NCBI GenBank assembly: GCA_900771185.1
Contig: CAAGND010000100.1
Location: forward strand, 1-7,219
Direction of reading: 5' to 3'
Length of the DNA: 7,219 bases
DNA from: Clostridia bacterium
Lineage (GTDB): Bacteria > Bacillota > Clostridia > Oscillospirales > Acutalibacteraceae
Below the pieces are notes generated by a model that made no database searches, was not told the origin of the DNA, and worked only from the letters and a program-made list of their open reading frames with translations. This document shows positions 1 to 5,848 of this stretch, piece by piece. How positions within the stretch are numbered: position 1 is the stretch's first letter; every line of letters starts with the position of its first letter. The translations under genes and the position numbers were made by a program.

Positions 1-5
1 CCCAT
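1..5 (-). CDS. Start of the next tail gene, cut off by the window edge (partial)
   Basis: Only the start codon and two more bases are visible. An ATG at 5..3 shares its A with the TAA stop of the upstream gene (reading TAATG) and has a GGAGGG about nine bases upstream, which is a good ribosome binding site. In this type of module the next gene is usually a second chaperone-related small protein or the tape measure protein. The product cannot be identified from the window. Confidence 0.35.
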
Positions 6-505
6 TACTCCATTCCCTCCATATCATACAATTCCATTCTTTCCGGCTTCTTAGCATAGCCCTTTATCTCCGCGAAATCCTGCCACCGCGCCAGAAGCTC
101 CCTCAGCGTAGACCGCCAGAAGAACTCCTCCGGCTTGCGCATGACATCGCAGACCAGCGCCCGCAGCCGCGCCATGTCCGGCGGCTGTCCGGGGTTATCC
201 GGAATATCAATAATCAGCGGGTCATGCACCGGCATAGCAAGAGCCATAGCCCTGCGACAATGCCGCCACAGCGAATTACCGCCTACACTCCGCATAATAT
301 CCATCGCCGGCTCTGGTAATCCACCCACAGCGCCGCACTCCAGAAACGCACACAGCAGCCCGCCCGTAACGCTCTCACCGAATATCTCCATATACGAATA
401 TCCGCGCTCCTCCAGCCGAAGAAGCGCGGTCATATCGTATCTGAGAGTAATTTCAGAGCCGCCATAGTCGAAGCTGTAACGCTGCTCTTTAAGCTCCGTC
501 AGCAT
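5..505 (-). CDS. Probable tail assembly chaperone
   Basis: This gene encodes a 166-residue soluble, helix-rich protein with no signal peptide or membrane segment. Its place directly after the major tail protein is where phages encode the tail assembly chaperone (lambda gpG-type role), which binds the tape measure protein and brings in tail tube subunits. The N-terminus (residues 1-35: short beta-like FDYGGSEITLRYD followed by a TALLRLEERG helix) is the pattern seen in Bacillota versions. The ATG at 505 lies three bases after the tail protein stop. It has no convincing Shine-Dalgarno, so translation is probably coupled to the upstream gene. I looked for a slippery heptamer before the stop, as used for lambda-type G/GT frameshifting, and saw none. 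The assignment rests mainly on position and size. Confidence 0.7.
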   Translation of the reverse strand: MLTELKEQRYSFDYGGSEITLRYDMTALLRLEERGYSYMEIFGESVTGGLLCAFLECGAVGGLPEPAMDIMRSVGGNSLWRHCRRAMALAMPVHDPLIIDIPDNPGQPPDMARLRALVCDVMRKPEEFFWRSTLRELLARWQDFAEIKGYAKKPERMELYDMEGME

Positions 506-508
506 AGT

Positions 509-1117
509 TTATGTGCCGGAAGTCTGGTAGAACGCCGCCTCGCTGAACCACTTATCAATGAATTCCTTGTCGGTGCTGTCGGACGGGTCCACACCCAGCC
601 GCTTGTAACAGTCTGCATGACTGGAAAGCAGCGGGGAATATGTTCCCTTGATATTTGCGCTGCCGTAGGATATCTTTGTGCCCTCTTTCTGGTCAGCAGT
701 CTCGCCCTGCGGCATGAACTTCACCTTCGGGAACTTGAGCAGATTGAGCTTGCCGTCCGGGCGCTCGGTGCAGTACGCAACGCACTGATACGGTACTACA
801 TCATCGGAGCCGGAAACCTCCGTGCCGTCGTCGGTCTTGGTTTCGCCGAAAAGATACTCGCCGTCGCCGGGCTTGAAGCCGGTCAGCGTGATATCAATAT
901 CGCCGCCGTCCTTAGCCACATAGTCCTCAACCTTGATACCGTCGCCGTATTGCTCGGCAGTTTCCACCTTCGGCGTGTACTTTGCGGACATTGTGGACTT
1001 GGTGAACGCATACGCGTTGGTGTCGTATGTGGTGGCAGTATCATCGTCCGTGAGCTGCTTCCACATTACAAGCCGCTTCACGTTGATATGCGCGCGTCCT
1101 CTTTCATTTGTTGCCAT
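509..1117 (-). CDS. Major tail protein, phi13-type
   Basis: This gene encodes a 202-residue tail tube subunit, which stacks in hexameric rings to form the non-contractile tube of a siphovirus. The sequence is rich in beta-prone stretches and has the organisation of phi13-family major tail proteins: an early segment naming the strand start (residues 10-40), a central DGGDIDITLTGFKPGD block, and a C-terminal part with YGSANIKGTYSPLL. No Ig-like extra domain is present. The start ATG at 1117 has a GGAGGT seven to eight bases upstream. That site lies inside the last codons of the preceding gp10-like gene (Glu-Asn-Gly-Gly-stop), three bases away. The position between gp10-like and chaperone genes fits the role. 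Confidence 0.85.
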   Translation of the reverse strand: MATNERGRAHINVKRLVMWKQLTDDDTATTYDTNAYAFTKSTMSAKYTPKVETAEQYGDGIKVEDYVAKDGGDIDITLTGFKPGDGEYLFGETKTDDGTEVSGSDDVVPYQCVAYCTERPDGKLNLLKFPKVKFMPQGETADQKEGTKISYGSANIKGTYSPLLSSHADCYKRLGVDPSDSTDKEFIDKWFSEAAFYQTSGT

Positions 1118-1120
1118 AGA

Positions 1121-1618
1121 TTAACCTCCATTTTCCCATCGCCGCCGGGCAATTTCAAGCAGCTTCTGCCTGAAATGCTCCCCGGCGTCCTCTTTGCCTA
1201 AGTAAAATCCCGGAATGATATGCGGCGTGACCGGCGGGAAATCTCCCTTTTTACGTCCGAGTTTATCGGTCGCTTTACTGCGCCGTGCCGATTTGCCCGG
1301 TCTGCCGAACTCGATAACAAGCAGCTCCGGGTGCTGCTGTATCGCCGCTGAATCATACCCGATAGCCAGCCGGAAATACTTCTTGCTGCTCGCCCGGCGT
1401 ACCTTGATAAGGCTCGCAAGGTCGGCTTTATGCTCCCTGAACACCGCCGCCGACAGCAACCGCCTTTGTTCCTTTGCGATTATCTCCGCAGCCTCCTGCG
1501 CCGCCTGAACTGCGCCCTCGTCAACGTCATCCGCCATTTTGTCCAGCCTTGAAATAAGCTGATTGACCTGCATTTGCATTCCGGCGAAATCGAAGTCAAA
1601 GAAATCATCATTCGCCAT
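1121..1618 (-). CDS. HK97 gp10-like neck/tail protein
   Basis: This is a 165-residue member of the HK97 gp10-like family, found between head-closure and major tail protein genes and believed to act in head-tail joining or tail completion. An amphipathic N-terminal helix (residues ~12-60, with QLISRLDKMADDVDEGA) is followed by a basic mid-region (LIKVRRASSKKYFRLAIGYD) and a family-like C-terminus in which a TPHIIPGF segment leads into a final helix. A longer reading frame begins at a TTG at 1627. I prefer the ATG at 1618 because GGAG sits nine bases upstream of it. With that start the gene overlaps its upstream neighbour by 11 bases, which suggests translational coupling. Confidence 0.83.
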   Translation of the reverse strand: MANDDFFDFDFAGMQMQVNQLISRLDKMADDVDEGAVQAAQEAAEIIAKEQRRLLSAAVFREHKADLASLIKVRRASSKKYFRLAIGYDSAAIQQHPELLVIEFGRPGKSARRSKATDKLGRKKGDFPPVTPHIIPGFYLGKEDAGEHFRQKLLEIARRRWENGG

Positions 1619-1949
1619 TATCTTCAACTCCTACAAAGTCAAGGTGATAGTGCGTGACATGCGGAAACAGCCCGTCCGTGCCGGTTTCCCCGCCGGACAT
1701 ATAACCGAACCCCGCCGCCCTCATAGCCGCGCGTATGCGGCTGTAAAGCGGGAAATCCAACACCGGGGTGAACACCGACAGCATAACGAGGTATTCCGTG
1801 CAGCGCTCCTCGCCGTCGCCGAACTCGGCGGGTCTGTCGGTCAGCGTGTACACCGCATACTTTTCCGGCTCCTTTGCGCCGAATTCCGGGGTGCGCCCGT
1901 AAACCGGGAGTATATCCCCGACCGCCGCCTGTATCCTGTCGGTAATCAT
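1608..1949 (-). CDS. Probable tail completion / tail terminator protein
   Basis: This gene encodes a 113-residue protein with an alternating pattern suggestive of a small alpha/beta fold. An N-terminal helix (MITDRIQAAVGDIL) is followed by a strand (KYAVYTLTDRPAEFGDGEE), a second strand (TEYLVMLSVFT), a helix (LYSRIRAAMRAAGF) and a final strand ending in YHLDFVG. This order is seen in tail terminator/completion proteins (DUF3168-like, SPP1 gp17-type role), which cap the tail tube where it meets the head. The assignment comes from this pattern and from position, not from a signature motif. The start ATG at 1949 is one base after the upstream TAA and has AAGGGG as ribosome binding site. In many related modules this gene follows the gp10-like gene; here it precedes it. 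Confidence 0.62.
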   Translation of the reverse strand: MITDRIQAAVGDILPVYGRTPEFGAKEPEKYAVYTLTDRPAEFGDGEERCTEYLVMLSVFTPVLDFPLYSRIRAAMRAAGFGYMSGGETGTDGLFPHVTHYHLDFVGVEDNGE

Positions 1950-1950
1950 A

Positions 1951-2247
1951 TTAGCCCCTTTCCAGCGTGAGCTTTATGTGCAGCGTGTTAGCCGCAGAGC
2001 CGGTCTGCACTATGCGGTAGCGGACCCCGCCGTATTCCGCATGAGTGAAATCCCGGAACTCCCGCCGCCACATAACTGCCGTAAGCTCCGCATTTATACC
2101 CGCCGCCATTGCCTCCAGCTTTGTGACCGTGCCTACATCCGAAACATCAGCCCAGACCTCGGCGCTGTCGATTATTTTCGGCTCGCTCACCCCCGGCACG
2201 GGTTCAAGGGCGAGCAGCCGTATTTTCTTGTTGAAAGCGTTAGTCAT
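1951..2247 (-). CDS. Head-tail adaptor / head closure protein (SPP1 gp16-type)
   Basis: This is a 98-residue beta-rich protein of the phage head-tail joining type (PF05521-like). These proteins form the stopper ring below the connector and keep packaged DNA in the head. The features that fit are an N-terminal NKKIRLLALEP strand, a VWADVSDVGTVTKLEA segment, a WRREFRDFTHAEYGGVRYRI block that matches the usual pattern (strand, turn containing GVRY), and a closing strand HIKLTLERG. Its ATG overlaps the stop of the upstream connector gene by four bases (ATGA), a typical translational coupling. The neighbours on both sides are neck genes, which supports the call. Confidence 0.8.
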   Translation of the reverse strand: MTNAFNKKIRLLALEPVPGVSEPKIIDSAEVWADVSDVGTVTKLEAMAAGINAELTAVMWRREFRDFTHAEYGGVRYRIVQTGSAANTLHIKLTLERG

Positions 2248-2528
2248 AAGTAATTCACCGAATGCATATCCAGTATCTGCCGCTGGAACTCGTTCATCTG
2301 CGTGCCGGAGGTCATGACAAGCCGCTGTGAATACATCTCGTTGACCATGTTCAGAAACGCCACAGTGACGTCCGGCAGCTCGTCCAGCTGTTCGGCAGTA
2401 AGCCCGGTGTAATCCGCAGCCAGCTTTTTCGCCGCGTCGGAATACACCGTCAGAAGCTCGTCGCTGTCCTCCCCGGAAATACCGCAGTGCGCCTTAATTA
2501 CGCTTAGACTTACCTCGCTTAGCTTCAT
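2244..2528 (-). CDS. gp6-like head-tail connector protein
   Basis: This is a 94-residue all-helical protein of the HK97 gp6/SPP1 gp15-like connector family (PF05135-type). Such proteins form the ring that docks onto the portal. The early helix (LSEVSLSVIKAHCGI), the segment SDELLTVYSDAAKKLAADYTGL, the helix around VTVAFLNMVNEMYSQR, and the end QILDMHSVNYL are the family's usual layout; the final DMHSxN stretch is especially typical. The ATG at 2528 has GGAGGT ten bases upstream. It overlaps the 3' end of the preceding small gene by 35 bases and its own stop overlaps the next start by four. The portal it should bind is not encoded in the window. Confidence 0.87.
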   Translation of the reverse strand: MKLSEVSLSVIKAHCGISGEDSDELLTVYSDAAKKLAADYTGLTAEQLDELPDVTVAFLNMVNEMYSQRLVMTSGTQMNEFQRQILDMHSVNYL

Positions 2529-2688
2529 TGGGCTGTACCTCCGTCTGCTCCTGCGGACCGCCTACATTCTCCAGATATCCGATACGCAGAAGATCCTGCA
2601 CGGTTTCCGTGCTTTCAACCTCTCGGACTTCTCCGGCATGCATATTGAAACGCTCGCCGGAAAAGCTTTTTACTGCCTTGACCTTCAT
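2494..2688 (-). CDS. Small protein of unknown function downstream of capsid gene
   Basis: This gene encodes a 64-residue protein that I do not recognise as a named family. Residues 1-45 (a VKAVKSFSGERFNMHAGEVREV stretch, split here by a turn, then a helix and GYLENV) look like the small beta-strand/turn domain often encoded just after major capsid genes in Bacillota phages. The last 15 residues are hydrophilic and basic (AKRGKSKRN). The ATG at 2688 has GGAGGG eight bases upstream, so it is very likely translated. It lies between the capsid and connector genes and overlaps the connector by 35 bases. Possible roles are a capsid accessory or a neck assembly factor; neither can be shown here. Confidence 0.78.
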   Translation of the reverse strand: MKVKAVKSFSGERFNMHAGEVREVESTETVQDLLRIGYLENVGGPQEQTEVQPNEAKRGKSKRN

Positions 2689-2702
2689 GTATCAGCCCTC
2701 CA

Positions 2703-3869
2703 TCAGGAAGCCATTTTCAGCACAGCGATCTTCTGCTGGTTCTCGATCTTGGAATCGAACTCGAACCACGCAACAGCGCCGACAGCGTGCTGAGTAGCGT
2801 ACTTTTCCATGAGAAGCTGAAGAGAAACGCCCTCGCCGATCTTTACCGCCAGACCGCTGAAATCGCCGTAGTAGATCGCCGCCTCGCCTGCCTTAATGCC
2901 GGGAATAGCGTCGGTGATGTACACAGGCTTGCCGAACAGGGTATAGCCCCACTTGGTGGTAGCGTCCTTGTTCAGCAGATAGTTGCCGTCGCCGTCCTTC
3001 AGCTTGCGGATTGCGGAGCGCATTGCCTTGCTCATGATCCACACGGAATTTGCCTGATAAACGTCCGGCACGGTGTCCTGAACGTCGATAAGCTCGTCCG
3101 CGGTGACAACAGAAGCAGAAGCGGCGGTCACAACGTTCTCAGCCTTGGACAGGCCCTCGCCGTGTCCGGTGGAGCCGTTGATAATCTCCTTGTCGATAAA
3201 CAGCGATATCTTTTGCGCGATCTTGCCGATAACGTAGCTGACGATATCGAAGCTGCTGTTGTTGATAAGCTGTTTGGAGATAAGCGCCAGAGAGCCAACC
3301 AGATACCCGGTGAGCTGAATACTCTTGAACTTACCCGCAGAAGCCTCCAGATCGGCAAACTCCTCCGAATAAGCGCAGGAAACGTCCTGCTCGCTGCCGT
3401 CGTAGTAGGGGATGTTGATAGTGCCGCCTACAACGTACTTTGTGGAAAGCTGGTAAACCGGGGATATCTCGTTTACCTTGTCGATTATCTTGTTGACAAT
3501 GGTAGACGGGATAACCGCGCCGTTGTCGGTCTTAGTCCAGTTTGCGCCTGCTCTGACCTCAACAGCCTTGCCGCGAAGATATTCCTCAAACATGCGGAAC
3601 TCGTCAGCGGCTCTCTGCTCCGCTTCGTTTACGGCGGGGGCAATATCGGCGGGAACAGTGATCTCCTCCGCTCTGGTCTCCTGAATAGCCTTGATAGAAG
3701 CGTTGAGAGCCTCCGCCTCGGATTTCTTGGTGATGTAAGCCTGCATCTCGTCCTCGGTGAATGCGCGAACCTCGCCCTTGTCGTTCTCCAGACCGTTCAC
3801 CATGCCGTCAAGCTCGGCGATCAGCGCAGAACGCTTCTCCAGAAGTGCCTTTAAATTCTTCTTGTCCAT
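2703..3869 (-). CDS. Major capsid protein, HK97 fold
   Basis: This is the 388-residue shell subunit of an HK97-type capsid. Residues 1-~100 are charged and helical (coiled-coil-like: KALLEKRSALIAELDGMVNG, then a long second helix region) and match the delta domain that acts as internal scaffold and is removed by the prohead protease. The mature coat domain starts around residue 105 (GANWTKTDNGAVIPSTI). It contains the usual landmarks: VYQLSTKY and NIPYYDGS in the E-loop region, a long spine helix around residues 207-228, LINGSTG-like EIINGSTGHGEG, the VWIMSKAMRSAIRKLKD segment, and a LFGKPVYITDAIP loop. The ATG at 3869 has GAAAGGAG inside the last codons of the protease gene, three bases upstream. 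The protease/capsid pair is diagnostic. A long plus-strand reading frame opposite this gene is a codon-bias shadow. Confidence 0.95.
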   Translation of the reverse strand: MDKKNLKALLEKRSALIAELDGMVNGLENDKGEVRAFTEDEMQAYITKKSEAEALNASIKAIQETRAEEITVPADIAPAVNEAEQRAADEFRMFEEYLRGKAVEVRAGANWTKTDNGAVIPSTIVNKIIDKVNEISPVYQLSTKYVVGGTINIPYYDGSEQDVSCAYSEEFADLEASAGKFKSIQLTGYLVGSLALISKQLINNSSFDIVSYVIGKIAQKISLFIDKEIINGSTGHGEGLSKAENVVTAASASVVTADELIDVQDTVPDVYQANSVWIMSKAMRSAIRKLKDGDGNYLLNKDATTKWGYTLFGKPVYITDAIPGIKAGEAAIYYGDFSGLAVKIGEGVSLQLLMEKYATQHAVGAVAWFEFDSKIENQQKIAVLKMAS

Positions 3870-3872
3870 GTG

Positions 3873-4472
3873 TTAATCTCCTTTCAGTTTCAGAAGTTCA
3901 ATTTCCGCCTTGTAACGGGCGGCAATTTCCTTGTTGTTGTCCGGCGTTATCACCGGCTTTGCGGCGTCCTCCGCAGACCTGAACTCGGTTTCGGCGAGGT
4001 AATCCCCCCGAAGCTCCACCGAAGTCCCCACATACGCAGGCGTTACCGACAGAATGGAAACCTCCTGCAAGTCGAGGTCGTCGATAGTGCGCCGCTGTAA
4101 GCCCTCGGAAACGTCCTCCCAGCGGTCTTTTGCGTCGGTAAAGCCGAAGCTCCAGCCCCGCAGTTCGCCGCGCTTTGCGGCTTCCACCGCCTCCGGGTCG
4201 GCGATAACAGCCGCCGCTTTCAGCCCGATATTGTCCTCGGACAGCTTCAGAGTGCCGTCAGCAGTGCCGCCGATGTCGTGCTTGTGGTTGAACATCAGCC
4301 GTACTTCCTTTGCCCGGGAAATGGCGCGCCCGAAAGCCCCGGCGCTTATCTTCTCCACAAAGTCAGACTTTGCTTTTGAACACATACGAGCCGGAAGCCG
4401 CCTGCTTTCACGTTCCACGGCGTTGACATAGCCGGAAATGTGCAGGGCGTTGCCGCGTATTTCAAGCTCCAT
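3873..4472 (-). CDS. HK97-family prohead (maturation) protease
   Basis: This is a 199-residue serine protease of the U35/S78 HK97 gp4-like group, which cleaves the capsid delta domain inside the prohead before DNA packaging. The N-terminal strand HISGYVNAV and the segment DFVEKISAGAF are family landmarks. The catalytic His is H63 in LMFNHKHDIGGTADGTLKL. The catalytic Ser is S108 in RGWSFGF, and the conserved DLDLQEVSILSVTPAY strand follows at 132-147. The last ~45 residues form a charged tail, common in this family. The ATG at 4472 has GAGGTGA upstream, with the stop codon of the Cys-rich gene lying inside that ribosome binding site, so the two genes are tightly coupled. Length and residues look intact. 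Confidence 0.95.
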   Translation of the reverse strand: MELEIRGNALHISGYVNAVERESRRLPARMCSKAKSDFVEKISAGAFGRAISRAKEVRLMFNHKHDIGGTADGTLKLSEDNIGLKAAAVIADPEAVEAAKRGELRGWSFGFTDAKDRWEDVSEGLQRRTIDDLDLQEVSILSVTPAYVGTSVELRGDYLAETEFRSAEDAAKPVITPDNNKEIAARYKAEIELLKLKGD

Positions 4473-4483
4473 AAAAAATCACC

Positions 4484-4654
4484 TCATTTCTTGATAAGTT
4501 CAGCGTAATATCTGGAAATCGGCTTCAAATGTCTGCATTTCCAGCACTTGCGTTTACAGCAGTACCGGGACACCCCGCACTTGTGAAGTGCGCAGTAATG
4601 CGTAGGCTTTTTCGCCGATAAAACGCCATACAGTAACAGATACCGGGCGTTCAT
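4484..4654 (-). CDS. Small Cys-rich protein, probably metal-binding
   Basis: This 56-residue reading frame runs from ATG 4654 to TGA 4484..4486. It has six cysteines (positions 21, 26, 32, 33, 37, 40) and nearby histidines (19, 24, 42) in YCALHKC and YCCKRKCWKCRH, flanked by a basic, aromatic tail. This spacing looks like a small zinc-binding knuckle, which is an inference. A GGAGGT about ten bases upstream of the ATG supports translation. The stop codon is embedded in the ribosome binding site of the prohead protease, so the gene is part of the operon. Short Cys-rich proteins of this look occur just before the protease gene in related phages, as far as I recall. The function is unknown; DNA/RNA binding or a packaging accessory role are possibilities. 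Confidence 0.75.
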   Translation of the reverse strand: MNARYLLLYGVLSAKKPTHYCALHKCGVSRYCCKRKCWKCRHLKPISRYYAELIKK

Positions 4655-4694
4655 GTTCTTTGATACCTCCGTTCGGGCAATGTTTCGCTGGCAT

Positions 4695-5414
4695 CTATCC
4701 CAACTCTTTCTTTAATTCTGCCCATATTGCTCTGGACAGTGGTTTTGCATTAGCGCCGTTGGCACGGTAATCAGACACAGCTTCAGCAAGGGCTTCTGAA
4801 CGGCTTTTTGAAGCATACTTTGATATATTCAGCACTAGGTCATCGGTTTTTGCTCCTTTCCCTTCAGATATTTTTTTTACACTTTTTGCAGCATTGGATA
4901 CAATGCGAGTAGCCTCTTTGTGCTTTTCTATAACTATATTCCGCTCCCATGAGCTACTATATTTTTTTTTTGTTGCAAGTGCATTTTCTAAGCCATGTCC
5001 TAGCTCATGAGATATTAGGTTTGTGTAATTTGTGCCAGATGGTGCATAACCAGCTCGAACTTGGGCACTGTATTCACCAACAACGCGATTGTCTTGGAAT
5101 TTAGGCGAAAGAGCCACAAGCCCACGCTCTTGATATTGTGCGTACTCACCGTTATTTCGGGTTTCAATATAAAGCCCACGGAACATATTAGCAGCTTGAG
5201 GGAACTCTTTTTTTATTTCAACAACTTCATTTGCTGCTTGTTTGACAAATTCAAAATCAAGGGTTTTCAAATCGTCATAAAGGGCAAAATTGTACTGGTC
5301 TAGCATATAGTCTGCTAAATCATCAAAGTTTGTAAAATCTTGTATTCTCTTTTCCGCGCTGCCGGCTCGCACTCCTGCGCCCTTTGCGCCCGATCTGGAA
5401 CCACGTCCGCCCAT
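4695..5414 (-). CDS. Zincin-like (HELGH) metallopeptidase paralogue 2
   Basis: This gene encodes a 239-residue protein without signal peptide or membrane segment. It opens with MGGRGSRSGAKG. Residues 30-80 are helical and contain EFPQAA, followed by a beta-like part and GYAPSGT (122-128). The zinc-binding motif HELGH lies at 136-140, with ExxxD (E211, D215) about 70 residues later, the arrangement of gluzincin metallopeptidases; catalysis is inferred. The C-terminus (207-239) is nearly identical to that of the paralogue at 5849..6553. The fold resembles metallopeptidase-like C-terminal domains of some phage minor head (SPP1 gp7/MuF-type) proteins. An in-frame GTG at 5528 would add 38 residues, but GAGGTGA directly before the ATG at 5414 decides the start. 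The gene is much more AT-rich than the capsid genes and contains A10, A8 and A7 tracts. It could be a virion-borne effector or a degraded accessory protein. Confidence 0.78.
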   Translation of the reverse strand: MGGRGSRSGAKGAGVRAGSAEKRIQDFTNFDDLADYMLDQYNFALYDDLKTLDFEFVKQAANEVVEIKKEFPQAANMFRGLYIETRNNGEYAQYQERGLVALSPKFQDNRVVGEYSAQVRAGYAPSGTNYTNLISHELGHGLENALATKKKYSSSWERNIVIEKHKEATRIVSNAAKSVKKISEGKGAKTDDLVLNISKYASKSRSEALAEAVSDYRANGANAKPLSRAIWAELKKELG

Positions 5415-5418
5415 AAAA

Positions 5419-5425
5419 TCACCTC
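5419..5425 (-). promoter_or_regulatory. Shine-Dalgarno fixing the start of the second zincin-like gene
   Basis: GAGGTGA, four bases before the ATG at 5414, complements the 3' end of 16S rRNA. The alternative GTG start at 5528 has no comparable site, so the 239-residue form beginning MGGRGS is preferred. The same GAGGTGA sequence serves the prohead protease gene. Confidence 0.8.
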
Positions 5426-5501
5426 GTTTCGGGCATAAAAATCGCGCCGTGCAATCGCTTGCATAGCGCTGAAATATTCGATTTAATCGTACGCGTGCAT
5501 T

Positions 5502-5523
5502 AAAAACACACGCGTGCGTTTTT
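5502..5523. terminator. Possible weak bidirectional terminator
   Basis: On the minus strand an A-run is followed by ACGCA-CGCG-TGTGT and a run of five T, about 30 bases after the acidic gene's stop. The stem has five pairs (one G-T) and is extended by A-T pairs through the flanking tracts, with a four-base loop. The plus strand has the same shape. The stem is short and weak, and overlapping alternative hairpins exist, so this could equally be part of an operator-like repeat cluster. Confidence 0.28.
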
Positions 5524-5550
5524 TGCACGACGTGCGCTTATAATTAAGGC

Positions 5551-5847
5551 TTAGTAATCGTCAGGAGGCGGGAAAGCCCCGTACTTCTCCACAAACTCAT
5601 TATATCTGTCCATTGTGTCAGATGGAGAACCGTTGCGAACGCCGATAGGTCGCAAGTGCTCATCAAATGTTATATTCTCCATTGCGAAATCCCAGAATTC
5701 ATCAATTTCTTTTTCTTCCACCATGATTTCAGCATATGCAGTTTTTACATCTTCCGGCGCTTCATCAGAAACCCCAATGCGTTCTCCGGTTTCATCGTCA
5801 ATGATTATATAATCACAAACGGCTCTCCATTTTTCTCTATCTGACAT
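5551..5847 (-). CDS. Very acidic small protein, candidate partner of the zincin-like proteins
   Basis: This is a 98-residue protein that I do not recognise. It has about 27 acidic against 10 basic residues by hand count, no membrane segment, a predicted strand/turn at YIIIDDETGERIGV (13-26), a helix rich in Glu around 31-50 (DVKTAYAEIMVEEKEIDEF) and a Pro-rich end (FPPPDDY). Its ATG is one base after the stop of the upstream zincin-like gene (TGA-T-ATG). The ribosome binding site AAGGAG is formed by that gene's terminal Lys-Lys-Glu codons, so the two are co-translated. A small acidic protein coupled to a putative peptidase and lying between two paralogues could be an inhibitor, an immunity protein or a chaperone. 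The sequence itself shows no proof of any of these. Confidence 0.75.
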   Translation of the reverse strand: MSDREKWRAVCDYIIIDDETGERIGVSDEAPEDVKTAYAEIMVEEKEIDEFWDFAMENITFDEHLRPIGVRNGSPSDTMDRYNEFVEKYGAFPPPDDY

Positions 5848-5848
5848 A

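Larger units (their letters stand above)
5415..5550. other. Palindrome-rich intergenic gap
   Basis: This gap lies between the acidic gene and the second zincin-like gene in an otherwise tightly packed module. It contains short perfect inverted repeats: TGCAA-4-TTGCA at 5450..5463, CGATT-T-AATCG at 5479..5489 and GCACG-A-CGTGC at 5525..5535. The octamer ACGCGTGC occurs twice (5491..5498 and 5510..5517), and the pentamer CGTGC or its complement occurs five times in 90 bases. Such clustering suggests protein-binding sites or a processed leader for the downstream gene. I see no convincing -35/-10 pair for a sigma-70 type promoter on the minus strand. An open 38-codon upstream extension of the next gene crosses the gap but is probably not translated. 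Confidence 0.5.

Noticed and set aside
5..60. Programmed frameshift at the end of the tail assembly chaperone gene
   Set aside because: No X-XXY-YYZ slippery heptamer was found near the stop, and the next start overlaps it as TAATG.
617..1201. Plus-strand open frame of 194 codons
   Set aside because: It lies antisense to the major tail and gp10-like genes, shows no family features, and has no comparable gene context on that strand.
2787..3854. Long plus-strand open frame of 355 codons opposite the capsid gene
   Set aside because: It is fully antisense to a clearly identified major capsid gene, has no recognisable domain, and reflects third-position bias of the real gene.
4557..4694. Alternative short frame starting at an ATG directly after the second zincin-like gene's stop
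   Set aside because: It overlaps the Cys-rich gene in another frame, has no clear ribosome binding site and lacks family-like features.
5415..5528. N-terminal extension of the second zincin-like protein from a GTG at 5528
   Set aside because: There is no ribosome binding site, the segment crosses a palindrome-rich gap, and the paralogue starts at the equivalent of the internal ATG, which has a strong GAGGTGA.
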